This document shows positions 23,390 through 34,572 of a stretch of DNA of 64,000 nucleotides, piece after piece (position 1 is the stretch's first letter; every line of letters starts with the position of its first letter). The translations under genes were made by a program, and so were the position numbers. The notes under the pieces are model-generated. The model saw nothing but the letters and a program-made list of their open reading frames with translations, did not search any database and was not told the origin of the DNA. Origin of the DNA: Liopterus haemorrhoidalis (Eukaryota > Arthropoda > Insecta > Coleoptera > Dytiscidae); contig OZ020625.1 of NCBI GenBank assembly GCA_963971575.1, positions 13,493,646 through 13,557,645 on the forward strand. The letters run 5' to 3'.

Positions 23390-23508
23390 GGCTACGGTTA
23401 CAGTGGAAGCGTGTTCGCCCGAAGTACAGTTTGGGCGTATTAGCGCGTAAACGGGCATATTTGCGCGTATACGAGCGACTAGATAGGTGGTGTTTAGTTC
23501 TAGCAGTT
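23390..23508. mobile_element. Harbinger-like MITE fragment, inverted (copy 3)
   Basis: Begins GGCTACGGTTACAGTGGAAG directly after the shared TTA at 23387-23389. It reads as the reverse complement of the neighbouring right half, as far as GGTGTTTAGTTCTAGCAG. Together the two make a head-to-head palindrome of about 100-bp arms centred on the TTA. Confidence 0.75.
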
Positions 23509-23929
23509 ATTTTAATGACAAAAAAATAAATAAATGGGATATTTGTATTAAGAATGCCACAAAAAATGACATTTTAAAATGATATTAACGTTAACCAAAA
23601 AATGTTTATTGGAAGTATGAATTACAAATCTTAAACAAAACGGCCAAAAGTACAATTCAAACGATGAAAGTAACTAGATTGCAAAATCTAGTTCCGCCTA
23701 AACGTTTGGAATAGCCTATAATGCTCCAATTTCTTAGTAATATAGAAAATATCAAGAATGTTTGCATAATAAAGCAGATTAATTTTGACACAATTCACCT
23801 TTGAGAAATTTTATATATTTTTTTTCTTCATTACATTAATTAAAAAAATACGTCACTGTTATTCACGTACCACCAAGTCTTCTTTCAGGTACCACTAGTG
23901 ATACGCGTACCACCGGTTGAGAACCACTG
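23509..23929. mobile_element. hAT element, right end only
   Basis: Ends CCGGTTGAGAACCACTG, the complement of the classical hAT end CAGTGGTTCTCAACC, with 'cgtaccac' repeats just inside. No matching left end or target duplication was found. A segment around 23693-23715 (AAACGTTTGGAATAGCC) reappears inverted at about 60830-60860. Confidence 0.6.
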
Positions 23930-24200
23930 GTGTAAACCATTCATATGTTGTTTTGTTTTTTATTATGTTTAGAACATGGAAAATTAAATATTTCTCCTTA
24001 TCGCTAACTTTTAATCAATGGTAAGTTTTACATTTTTGATCCCATAACGAACTTCGATCAAAAACTAAAAATATTAATTTCTCAATATTCATTTTGTATA
24101 CACAGACTGTTCCATAGAGCAAGTAAAACAAGTAGACTGTACGGAGATAAGAACTGTAGGTAGAACGCATACTCGCGCGAACAAAACAAACAATTTTGAA
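23930..24200. other. No recognised feature
   Basis: AT-rich spacer between two elements. Confidence 0.3.
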
Positions 24201-24421
24201 TTCAGCTATTCGGGCGATTTACAATACACAGATGTGTACTTGTACACGCTAGAATTAGTCGCTCGAATGCGGGCGAGTACGAGCGTAGTTCGCGCGATTG
24301 ATAAGCTTCTACAGTACCTAAAAACCTGTGTATTTCTACACGCTTGAATCAGTCGCGCGAATGCGGGCGAGTACGCGCGACTTACTGTTCGCGCGAACAC
24401 GCTTCCACTGTAACCGTAGCC
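24201..24421. mobile_element. Harbinger-like MITE, reversed orientation (copy 4)
   Basis: Ends ACGCTTCCACTGTAACCGTAG at 24400-24420 before TTA (24422-24424). The interior is the reverse complement of copy 1's left half (GCTTCTACA..., TGAATCAGTCGCGCGAATGC). The left part is diverged and has no clear terminal repeat, so the left limit is approximate. Confidence 0.65.
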
Positions 24422-25181
24422 TTATGCGTATGAGATGCGTTTATGTTATGTACGTATTATAAATAAGGCTTTATTGTTTAAACACAGTACTGTTCATAGT
24501 ACTTTTAGGAATCACGATATGGATTATCCTTTAATAAAATGAATTTAGACTTAGTTTTCAGATTTGAACATTTTGTGTCATTTTTTCGCTGTTCTTAAAG
24601 AACATTTTCACCATGCTTTGGAAATTATAATTCAAACAAATATGTTGATGCTACAAAGTCATTGCATATAAAAACCTCAGAAAAAGACCAATTTTTTTGA
24701 GTGTAAAATTGTTACTATTCTTTCTCTGGAGAGTTCTGTTTAGTTTTTGCAAAATACAACGATTTTGGATGTAAGTTTTGTCCTATTTATCATTTATCTT
24801 GTTTTCTTTACTATACAGTTTTATGACATGCTGGTAGTTTTAAATAGGATAATAAAATAAATTTTGAACAATGAGTTACTGTTTTATTTCGTGGTTCATT
24901 ATTACCACTACAGTGACGCTTTAGATGGCGGTATGCAACTGTCGGTTTGTTGGTTGTAAGAGTAGGAATGTATCTACGAACTTGTTTCTTAAATATATTT
25001 CCAACTATAGTTCTTACAACAACTTGTCGCCATGAACGCTGGACCGACTCACCTTTTTGGATTTTTAAACGCCACTTTTGTCACCTCTCAACGTCGACTG
25101 TATCTTGCCATCGTTATTTTAGTCCGAGGATACTGGCCTTCTATTGTAAAATTGTGGCAACGAAGGGAACGGTACTAGATG
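24422..25181. repeat. 0.76-kb duplicated segment, copy A
   Basis: Nearly identical to 26197-26957, offset 1774-1775 bp. It begins at the TTA next to a MITE end and stops at GGTACTAGAT, where a hAT element starts. The minus strand contains a good donor-like AAAAAG/GTGAGT near 25050, but no frame I recognise. The 93-codon frame at 24947-25228 is repeated in copy B and has no known motif. Confidence 0.85.
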
Positions 25182-26067
25182 CAGTGTTGCCAACTATAGA
25201 TACTTTCAATGCACTAAATAGAGCCTAAGAATCCACCAGAGATGCACCAAAACTGGGGCGTAGTCCGAGTTTGGAGAGTTCAAAAACAATATCGATCAAT
25301 TACTTTTTTGTTATATAAAGATGTCTGTTAGTAATAATAATATAATAACAAATGTATTTGTTTATTTTTTTTTATTGTTGAATTATAACTTTTAATATTC
25401 AGTAAAAGAATAATAAATATATAATAAACATTAACTATTGATTTAATCAAATTCAAAACAAAAACTACACTTTGCAAACTCCCAATTGCCTAGTTAACAT
25501 ATTTTTAATCACAAGATAAAGTAAATGTTTCTCATCTTAACTAACAAAATAGGAACTCCGAAAAATTATTATTTATTTTAATGTATTAAAGATAGATATT
25601 AAATGCTTCTTCCTCGGCTTGATTTATTTCATTTTTGTATGTTTCGTTTGTTTTGATTTTAGAAACCACTGCATCCGACAGTTCATAATTAAAGCAACAT
25701 TTGTTGTATCTTTTAAGTCCAGCCTTTACTGCATTGCCAATATTGCATTAACAGTATCAACCTGAAGCCTATTTCTTAATTTGTTTTTAATTATGTTAAA
25801 ATGGCTAAAAAGTCGTTCTACTTCAGCATTGGAGTGTGGCAATACTACATACAATAATATAAGATGTCGCCGAAAATATGGTGAGCTGCAGAGTCTGCAG
25901 CTCACCACATTTTCGCAGTTTTAAATTACAGTTTAAAATCATCAAAAAATGATTTAAAACAGAAACACACCAGAATTTGCGCTAGCGCACTAGAACGCAA
26001 TTTTGGTCACTAGATAGGCTTTCAATACACCAAATCTAGTGCAAAATGCACCAACTTGGCATCACTG
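25182..26067 (-). mobile_element. hAT element with transposase remnant, 886 bp
   Basis: Ends are CAGTGTTGCCAACT (25182-25195) and, inverted, CAGTGATGCCAAGT (ending 26067). The flanking 8-mers are not a clean duplication; shifted by one base, TACTAGAT and TACTCGAC agree at six of eight positions. The right flank falls directly in the interior of a Harbinger-like MITE. A transposase C-terminus lies inside on the minus strand. Confidence 0.7.
25586..25908 (-). pseudogene. hAT transposase C-terminal (dimerisation) fragment
   Basis: The translated minus strand shows the hAT C-terminal dimerisation motif: LPHSNAEVERLFSHFNIIKN followed by KLRNRLQVDTVNAILA. A frame break at about 25729 separates this from the family tail (KAGLKRYNKCCFNYELSD... 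to a TAA at 25586-25588). The catalytic part upstream is missing. The HSNAEVERLFS form is typical of hAT proteins related to vertebrate ZNF862-like domesticated copies; here it sits inside hAT ends, so it is a transposon relic. Confidence 0.82.
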
Positions 26068-26196
26068 TACTCGACCGCATTCGGTCGACTGATTCAAGCG
26101 TGTAGAAGTACGCATGTGTGGTTACAGTAGAAGCTTATCAATCGCGCGAAACTGCTAGAACTAAACACCAAATTCACTTTCACTGTAACCGCAGCC
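26068..26196. mobile_element. Harbinger-like MITE, right part (copy 5)
   Basis: Interior from TACTCGACCGCATTCGGTCG to the end CCGCAGCC before TTA (26197-26199). The left part is lost at the hAT boundary. It has the same orientation as copy 1 and the opposite one to copy 4. Confidence 0.8.
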
Positions 26197-26957
26197 TTAT
26201 GCATATGAGATGCGTTTATGTTATGTACGTATTATAAATAAGGCTTTATTGTTTAAACGCAGTACTGTTCATAGTACTTTTAGGAATCATGATGTAGATT
26301 ATCCTTTAATAAACTGAATTTAGACTTAGTTTTCAGATTTGAACATTTTGTGTCATTTTTTCGCTGTTCTTAAAGAACATTTTCCCATACTTTGGAAATT
26401 ATAATTCACACAAATATGTTGATGCTACAAAGTCATTGCATATAAAAACCTCAGACAAAGACCAATTTTTTTTGGTGTAAAATTGTTACTCTTCGTTCTC
26501 TGGAGAGTTCCGTTTAGCTTTTGCAAAATATAACGATTTTGGATCTAAGTTTTGTCCTATTTATCGTTTATCTTGTTTTCTTTACTATACAGTTTTATGA
26601 CATGCTGGTAGTTTTATATAGGATAATAAAATATATTTTGAACAATCAGTTACTGTTTTATTTCGTGGTTCATTATTACCACTACAGTGACGCTTTAGAT
26701 GGCGGTATGCATCTGTCGGTTTGTTGGTTGTAAGGGTAGGAATGTATCTACGAACTTGTTTCTTAAATATATTTCCAACTATAGTTCTTACAACAACTTG
26801 TCGCTATGAACGCTGGACCGACTCACCTTTTTGGATTTTTAAACGCCACTTTTGTCACCTCTCAACGTCGACTGTATCTTGCCATCGTTATTTTAGTCCG
26901 AGGATACTGGCCTTCTATTGTAAAATTGTGGCAACGAAGGGAACGGTACTACATGCT
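26197..26957. repeat. 0.76-kb duplicated segment, copy B
   Basis: Second copy of 24422-25181, with scattered substitutions and small indels. It ends at GGTACTACATG, after which the two sequences differ. Confidence 0.85.
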
Positions 26958-28032
26958 GCTCCACGTATATTATATATGTATGTAATTTGAAACATCTACC
27001 AAAACATTGTAATTTGATGGAGAATAAAATAGGAATTTGATAGACTTGATAGATAAGCGTCAGTATTTTTAAATAAATAATTATCGGATTTTTATTGGAA
27101 GTGATTGATTCGTTGGCACAAATAGACTCGTATGCTAGGCGCAAACAATTGTTTACCAAAATTTTTTATTTTGATATATTAGTTTTTTCGACTTCATAAC
27201 AATGGCGCTTAGAGTCTTAGTCAGAACATTGGTGTAGGTACAAAAGGTACTATACACTACATGCAGTATCCAGTAGGCTATTTTACAGTCTTCTATCATC
27301 GCTTACAAAGTTGTTTCATTTTTAAAACGGATGTTTATCAAACTTTCGTTCAATTTAGTATCTTTTTAAGACATTTTTTCAGTCTAGATAAATAGATAGA
27401 TGGGCGCAAAGAGCAGATGCTTTTCGCCAAAATTGTTATATAAAATTAACTGCTCTTTACATTGTTGATGGTTAAAATCCTGTACGTCGTTTTGTAACAT
27501 ACTCTTCGGGTTGATAAAAATAATAGAATAATAGTTGGTTCTGGCATCGTTGGATGCCAGAATTGTAACATAATTTTCCGCTTGATGAGAGTCAAAATTA
27601 TAACAAAATAAAACACAATATTAAATACAATATTTCAGTATTGCGTGAAAATAAACTGGCTGTGTTACGAAATTCAAATTTAGCGAATACAACATATGTG
27701 CGATTCTGGGAACAAATTGGCTAGCTGTTGAGTATGAGATTTAATCTTTAGGGGCTGGGAAGTAGCTGCAAAGGAAACACAGCTTAGAGAAAAAAGATAG
27801 GAAGGGCGCCACAGACTTGATGGTGCACCAAAATGTTCAGTTGTAAGCCTGAACAATTTTCCAGAAAATTGCAAAGATGTCTGCTCGCATACAGATTCCT
27901 GAGGAAAAGAATAAAAGAATGTCGACTCATATAATAATTTAATAAAACACATCAATTATTATAATTAATGAATTTAATATTAGACAAATATCTCAATACA
28001 GAGAGCTACGGAACTGATTTCAACTTGACAAA
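26958..28032. other. No recognised gene
   Basis: AT-rich. A small hairpin, TTCTGGCATC/GATGCCAGAA, lies near 27540-27570. The 91-codon frame at 27680-27955 (-) has no recognised motif. Confidence 0.35.
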
Positions 28033-28288
28033 TACAGGCGGCCCTCTACTTTCGCACAATTCGCTATTTCGCAAATTTTTAAAAAATATATTTTTAAAGA
28101 TTTTTGTCAAAGGTTGTGTTGCGTTCACTCATACATCGCGCTCAATCACATATTCTCAGAATCATTATAGAGCTATAGAACTCTGTATCAAGAAAAGAAG
28201 AAAAAGGATGATATTCAATTAACTCTCGATAAGTTCTTAAAGAAAACGCCTGAAAGTACTAAACACGCATCGTTCAATTAAGTATGTA

Positions 28289-28487
28289 CAGTGGCGCACC
28301 CAGGGGGGTGGACCGCCCCCCCCCCACTAAGAAGGAGAGAAATACCAAGTTTTTAAACTTTATATCACTATTTCTTAGGTAAATATATGGATTTTAATTT
28401 TTTTGGTTACCACTTGTATTTCAAAAGCGAGAAACTTTTTTTTGTCTTCCGCCCCCCCCCCATAAAAAATTCCTTGGTGCGCCACTG
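28289..28487. mobile_element. hAT MITE nested in the pogo-like element, 199 bp
   Basis: Ends are CAGTGGCGCACCCAGG and, inverted, CAGTGGCGCACCAAGG. An exact 8-bp target duplication, AGTATGTA, lies at 28281-28288 and 28488-28495. Oligo-C tracts lie near both ends. Confidence 0.92.
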
Positions 28488-28511
28488 AGTATGTATATAT
28501 TGATAAATATA

Positions 28512-29389
28512 CGAGGTCTGTTCAAAAATTATCGCGAATTTTGAATTTCCGCGGGTTTTTTTGTGGCGTTATGTTGGTACTCATGTCTCTCACTTATGCC
28601 GAAAAGTTCGGCCATTTGAATGTTCAGTTAATTTTTGACAGTTGCTTTGCTTGCACGTGTTTGGTTCGTCTTCGATTTTTGCCTATACCAAAAAATGGAT
28701 CAAAGAATCTGTATCAAATTTTGTGTGAAAAACAAAATTAAGTTCGCGGACGCATTCCGAATGTTGACTGTGGCATATGGCGAAGCTACCTTGGACCGAA
28801 GCAACGTTTATCGGTGGTACAAAATGTTCTCAGAGGGCCGAGAAGATGTGAACGACACAGAGCGTGCCGGACGCCCGAGCACGTCACAACAGACGAAAAA
28901 ATTGATGAAGTGAAAAAAATAGTATTGGCCAATCGTCGAATCACCGTTAGCGAAGTTGCTGAGGACCTAAACATATCGATTGGCTCGTGCCATTCGATTT
29001 TTACCAATGATTTGGGCATGAGACGGGTCGCCGCGAAATTCGTGCCCACACATCGTTGCTTGTGCGCGAATTTTCGGCCAAAAACAACACACTAATAATG
29101 CCGCAGCCACCGTATTCCCCAGATCTGGCCCCCTGTGACTTTTTCTTGTTCCCGAAACTGAAGAGGCCCATGAAAGGACAACGCTACGCTACGAGTGGCA
29201 TCGAAGGAGGAGCTGAACAAGATCACAAAAAATGATTTTTTCAAGTGCTTCGAGGATTGGAAAAAACGTTGGCACAAGTCTATAATATCTGGTGGGGATT
29301 ACTTTGAAGGGGACAAAATAGATATTCATGAATAAATAAATCATTTTTGATAAAACACAAAATTCGCGATATTTTTTGAACAGACCTCG
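28512..29389 (+). mobile_element. Mariner element with internal deletion, 878 bp
   Basis: Ends are CGAGGTCTGTTCAAAAATTA (28512-28531) and a near-perfect inverted copy ending at 29389, with TA at 28510-28511 and 29390-29391. The transposase inside is deleted and frameshifted. Confidence 0.92.
28695..29334 (+). pseudogene. Mariner transposase, catalytic core deleted
   Basis: The ATG at 28695 opens MDQRICIKFCVKNKIKFADA, then AYGEATLDRSNVYRWYKMFS and GREDVNDTERAGRPSTS, the first helix-turn-helix and the linker of classical mariner transposases. A frame change follows, then the second helix-turn-helix (ITVSEVAEDLNISIGSCHSI and DLGMRRVAAKFVP). The sequence then jumps to the far C-terminal part: PPYSPDLAPCDFFLFPKLKR with the third catalytic Asp, and a tail with further frame shifts ending near 29334. 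The region of the first two catalytic Asp residues is missing. It is dead, but the end-binding part is largely preserved. Confidence 0.88.
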
Positions 29390-29553
29390 TATATTTTAAA
29401 TATGTAATATGTTCCTATTATTGATAAATAAATACATACATACTTTAAAATACAATTTTTGAAGTTTTTTTTATATTCCTCTACTTTCGAACATTCAACA
29501 TTCGCACACACTTTCAGGAACCAATTATGTGCGAAAGTTGAGGGCCGCCTGTA

Positions 29554-30899
29554 TATATTTTCTAACAACTGAGGTTATTACAATAACCATGAATCCGGCA
29601 AATTATTATACTTTCTAACGACTAAAGTTACATCTATCAAACGTATACTAAAACATACTAAAAAACATACTCCCACTGAAAAAAGAAGGAAAATAATTGA
29701 CATCTACCCGACTCTGGGTGGACTTAACTAGACGGCGAGGTTACTACTAGTGAAACTAAATTTGACCTGTCTCCATTTGGATAACTTTAACTAAACATCC
29801 AGGTTACTGACTAGTGAAACTATGCCTCCAAAAATTCACTCAAAGGAAGAAGAAACTTCGGTCTAAAATATGGCACTAGATGGCATCTACAGACGTTTGA
29901 TGTATACAATTTCAAACTGGATATTAACAAAAAAATATTGAACGTTTATTTATGAAAATAAATTAACGTAACAGTTTTTATATTCAAGATGGTTAATCTG
30001 TTTGTCTCGGGCAAAAGTTATTATTTTACATGCTGGACGCAAATAGTTTGAAACTCTCAATATACCAATTCGGTTTCAGAAAATGCTTTTGAATTTTATC
30101 ATATTCATAACAATAGTTTTTAAGTACGTCAGTATTTTATATAATGTTGGGCTTTTCCAAATTACTTTCAGTATTTTATTCAAGTTTCTGTGAAATGTTG
30201 GGCTTTTATAAACTCTTTGTATTTAATATCAATTTTGGCCAAGTGAATGATTTCGCTCCAGGTGTGATACCATTCGCTTCTTTTTTTCAATCGTCTCGAA
30301 GAATTGAGTCTCTCTTATACCTTTTTTTTTTCGGGTTCGAATTCTGCTTTTAGCAGTGTTTGATTCATCTTTGAGCAGGATATTCTGTACTTAGTTGTAG
30401 CATTATCTAGTTATATCTCGTTTGTTTACCTCGTGAACAAATTTCGTTGTCTGACGTTTTCGGGTCAAAAATTTTACGTAATCTATTGACAAATTTATGG
30501 AGACGGCTTGCTTATAAGCTTGTTGTACGGGTTTCTCAACCATAATAAAACTTGAATTTTAAATTGATTGAGAAAATTTCTTGCTTAATATTACTTGAAT
30601 TTTTTTTGCCACATATTTTATTTTAAAAAGATACATGGCATCTCATTTAACTATCGCAGACCATTAAGTTAATAGGGCCACAGTTTTAGGATGTCTGACG
30701 CTTCCGCCTTACAATTACATGTATGAGTACAGTGCTGATGTAAGCTCAGGTCGTTAAAATGTCTTATAACAGTTCTGATATATTTTTTTGCGAGATATAT
30801 TTTGATTTATTGTTGTACATTATATTAGTAGAATTGGTTCGTCAGGGCTCACTGCTATTTCCGTGCGAATCTCCTTTTTATAATACACATATTTTTCTT
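29554..30899. other. No recognised gene
   Basis: AT-rich. A weak direct repeat of about 71 bp carries GGTTACTACTAGTGAAACT-like cores at about 29740 and 29805. Short frames carry no known motif. Confidence 0.3.
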
Positions 30900-31440
30900 T
30901 TTGACGTTTTTTTCTTTTTTAGGGTTTTGTAGGTATGACCAAAAAACCCTTATACCGTCATTTTGTCGTTTGTCTGTCTGTTCGGTAAAAATTGTAGCCA
31001 AACGGCTAAACCTAGAGAGTTGAAATTTGGCATGCTTATACAACTTTTTGACCCGCATATAGGAAAAATACTAAAACATCTAAAAAACATATCACCCTAA
31101 AAATATAAACAAATATGTGCTCATCGAAAAAAAAATAATATTTTTTTATAATTCTGAGTAGGGTATCAAATGAAAGCCCTTGGTACGTGGATTAACGATC
31201 AAATTTTTATTTTTGCAAAATAAATTATTTTTAAGCGATTTTTGCCAAAACTGTGCAAAACATTTTTTGTCCCACACCCTGTAGCCCAGATGGTTTAAAC
31301 TAAAAATCTGAAAAAGTTCTAAGTAATGTACATTGGTGTGAACCGGAATAGTACAACAGTAATTTTTGATCAGATAATGTTTTTGAAAAAAAAAACGCAT
31401 TTTTTGTGTTTTTTTGCTAATAATATACACAAGTTATAGC
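30900..31440. repeat. Probable dispersed repeat of unknown class
   Basis: The stretch with GTTTGTCTGTCTGTTCGGTA, then AGCCAAACGGCTAAACC and GAGTTGAAATTTGGCATG, has the look of a family scattered through many invertebrate genomes. I recognise the wording but cannot name the element or its ends. Confidence 0.35.
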
Positions 31441-31451
31441 TTTGTAACACG

Positions 31452-31750
31452 CTGTACTGGAAGGTGTATCCTGGTGTAGTGGTTATGATGCTGGCTTCTC
31501 ACCCAACTAACTCGATCGAAAGGGATCGACCCTGCGAGAAGAGACAATATTATTTTTTGTTTTTTTTTTTTGAATTTTTATATTGTTTAAATTATTTTTG
31601 CAAAATTCTAGAAATATTTTGGCAAATGTTGCATTTAATTTTTGAAAGCGTAAATTTAATAACCAGTGGAAATTGTTTAAATTATAATTTAATTCTGTTT
31701 AAATGTACACGAAATCGGAGGGGCGGAGCTTATAACAACCAATGGAAGCC
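31452..31750 (+). mobile_element. tRNA-headed SINE (second family)
   Basis: The head shows an A-box-like TGGTGTAGTGGTTATGATG and a B-box-like GGGATCGACCC about 45 bp later. The body is AT-rich and ends before the (TA)n run. The head differs from the one at 7729. Limits are approximate and no target duplication was found. Confidence 0.5.
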
Positions 31751-31785
31751 ATAGGCGCAATTATTAAAATTCTTAATGAATCTTG

Positions 31786-31786
<1 letters not shown>

Positions 31787-31828
<42 letters not shown>
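31787..31828. repeat. (TA)21 microsatellite
   Basis: Uninterrupted alternating TA over 42 bases. Confidence 0.98.
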
Positions 31829-31834
<6 letters not shown>

Positions 31835-32188
31835 CTGCACTTATTTAGAAACCTAAATAATGGTATTAGGCGTTCGAATTAAAACTAACAAAAAAAATAT
31901 ATATATTTTAACATAAAATTTGTTTTGGCATCCCAAATAATCACCATTCACTTACTAAATACCTGCGAAACCCTGAAATGTGTGAAAATTCACACTTCAC
32001 ATCAATTTTTATGTTACTTATATAGTAATTAATATGTCTGACTGAAACTACTAGTATATTATTTTATATGATCTTGAGTTTATATATGATCGTTTTTAGA
32101 TCCTACATAGATCATGCATTTGCGTAGTTTGAATATATCGAAACGGTTATATTGGATCAACGATAGCATTCGATGTTAAAACATGAAA
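31829..32188. other. No recognised feature
   Basis: AT-rich spacer. Confidence 0.35.
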
Positions 32189-32192
32189 ATAT

Positions 32193-32716
32193 TGTCACGG
32201 GGTGGATTCAAGAACGGACATCTTTACTACAAAATTTATTATATTATAATAATTTTACATCACAATACAAATAATTGTCAGAATGGCTGCTGGTGTTGTT
32301 TGTTAGTAGCTGATATGTAAGTCCCGTTCTTGCCCCGGCTTCTCCATGATCGGTCGAACCGCCCCATGTATCCGCACGAGGCGGACACGTGGAGAAGCCC
32401 TGTACTACGACTCTATTCCCTAAGACCATTTTATAACTGTTAACCAGGACACTATGACGTCAAGTCCTACCTCAATTGTTTTGGAAACATTATTCATTTG
32501 TGTAATTGTTGGCAGCCATTAAAGATCATAGTCGGCACAATTGAATAATGTTTATCAACACATTAGAGAGTAGTTCAAAACTTATGTTGACACACACGCA
32601 ACACTCTGCACATTCTTTAATTCCCAAAACCGCAAGTCAGCAACCACGACCTACACGGCCTAAAGGCCGCTCAAGGAATTGGGACATTAGCATACAATTA
32701 TATCATAATTGTGACA
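32193..32716 (-). mobile_element. Solo LTR (Ty3/gypsy-like), 524 bp
   Basis: Plus-strand ends are TGTCACGGGG and AATTGTGACA, flanked by ATAT at 32189-32192 and 32717-32720. It is an inverted, slightly diverged copy of the LTR at 34573-35233 that lacks a block of about 137 bp containing the initiator region. It keeps the TATAAAA box and a TGACGTCA (CRE-type) palindrome. No internal genes are adjacent. Confidence 0.88.
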
Positions 32717-32720
32717 ATAT

Positions 32721-34568
32721 CTCATGAAGTTCGAGGCCAATTTAGGATACGGACATTTTGCCATATACAATGTAAACATAGAAGAGCTAACACTGCCCTT
32801 AAATGCATATAATACAGGCGTAAGTAGCCATTGCTATTCGCATTTTAACTACAGACTTATTTGTAGACAAAATCAACTATTGTTTTACAGTTTTGGTTAT
32901 TGACTTATTGCGTACTTGTGGCTTGTAAATTTTGAAACAACTAATGATTTATCATGCTTTCCAGATTTATCACGTTTGCGACACTGTTTTTAAATCAATT
33001 TGCCTTAAGTTTGAAATATTTACGATTATTTTCATATAAATATACTGAACAGAATACCCTGATTGATCAATTAATCATTTATGTAAATACTATCTATTTG
33101 GTACTGCTGCTTTATTATTCGTTGTTACTACTGGTTTATTATTCGTTTTTTTAAAATATATGTTCCATTTATCTACTAACATAATTTTAAGAATCTTACC
33201 AGACAATTAACGTGAAAAGTGGGTTGATATTTGCCATTTACTAGATTGTGGACAGTTATTGTTCGAGCTCAACCCTACTGTTAACTTACGATTTTACTTT
33301 CAGAAAACACTGAAATTTACTGAAAAATCTTTGTTTAAAGTTAAAAATGATTTTAGTTTCCACGTCTTCCCTAAAGGCTCGAATTAAGATTTAAATATTT
33401 ATGATAAATCATTATTTTATCTAATGTATTTAGTAACTTAATGAATACATAAGAAATACGATCCTGAGGAAGACTGCGGATTATTCCTCAATTTCTTCAA
33501 TTAACGAGGTAATTAAAGAAATCAGAAGGTTTTCGATAATAGGCCTTGACAAAATAGGTAATTTATTTGTTAATGCGAAATAAAATGTCAATATTGTGTC
33601 AACCTAGGGAGATCTATTCTATAAACAATATTTTTTATGGTCTCGTGGTCGGTTTTCTACCAGGTAGACAGATCAGAGAGATAATATTATAGAAGTTTGT
33701 TAAGGAAGCCACAAGTAAGACGGAATACAACTCGTTGGAAAAGTATAATAAAGAAATTAAGATAACTTTTTGTTGATGATAGACGGAAAAAGTATAAAGA
33801 AGAAGAAACTAGTACTACACTTTATAACTTAAAGAAGTTGATTAAAGACAAATTTACTTCACAGATATGTTATTGATTATATTACCGATTGATGTAACCA
33901 ATATTTGACGGAGTAAACCCTTTGAACTAAAGTATTTTTGTAGGAAAAAAGAGTTACTGGATTTTTTTATTGGCTTGTGAAACTATAGAAGTTATCAGTG
34001 ATTGCTACCATGATAGCCAACGTACGGCTATGGCAGAACTGGAAGAATAATAAGCTTTACAAGATAGTTTTGGTTTCTCACTCAAGTCCTCTATCTTGTT
34101 CTTTTTCGATAGATGTGATTGTATAGTATTCTTTCTGCAATTGCTCTGACTTTCTGACCTGAGAAAATGGTAGTCAGGGAGCTAATTGCAGATTGCCAAC
34201 CCACAGAACGGGGAGAAAACGGAAGAAGGATAGCAAGCTTTACAACTCGTGAGTTGTTATTATGTCTCTTTTACACAAGTCTTAATTCTTACTGTTTTTG
34301 ATTTTTGACTTGGACATATTCATTGTATATATGGCTTGTATATTCATTATTTTTCAATTTTCGTTTCTTTTATATTGGATTTGATGTTATATATCCATCA
34401 GTTCTTTTCTAAAGGACAGTATGTTTTTATATATTAAATTTATTTCATCACATATCTACGTTGTCATATATTGTCAATGGTTTTGTGTAAAATGCTGGTG
34501 CAATTTTCTCTTATAAGATAGAGACATTCAAGAAGGCCGTAATGTACAAGACATTGTACGCTTCTAGA
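32721..34568. other. No recognised gene between the two LTRs
   Basis: No gag, protease or reverse transcriptase motif is visible, so the two LTRs are not the ends of one element. A weak tandem duplication of about 180 bp (GGAAGAA...AAGCTTTACAA cores near 34040 and 34220) is present. Confidence 0.4.
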
Positions 34569-34572
34569 ATAT

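Larger units (their letters stand above)
28035..29551. mobile_element. Pogo/Tigger-like element hosting two other elements
   Basis: Ends are CAGGCGGCCCTCTACTTTCG (28035-28054) and, inverted, CAGGCGGCCCTCAACTTTCG (29532-29551), with TA at 28033-28034 and 29552-29553. Removing the nested hAT MITE (28289-28487) and mariner (28512-29389) leaves roughly 430 bp with no transposase, so it is a MITE-like derivative. Pogo-like is inferred from the TA target and the CAG-type ends. Confidence 0.75.

Noticed and set aside
24947..25228. 93-codon frame, repeated at 26721-26990, as a conserved gene
   Set aside because: The two are similar only because the whole 0.76-kb segment is duplicated. There is no known domain, and the frame runs into different DNA at its end.
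31452..31530. Functional tRNA gene
   Set aside because: Box-like sequences are present, but I could not fold a proper acceptor stem and anticodon arm. It fits a SINE head better.
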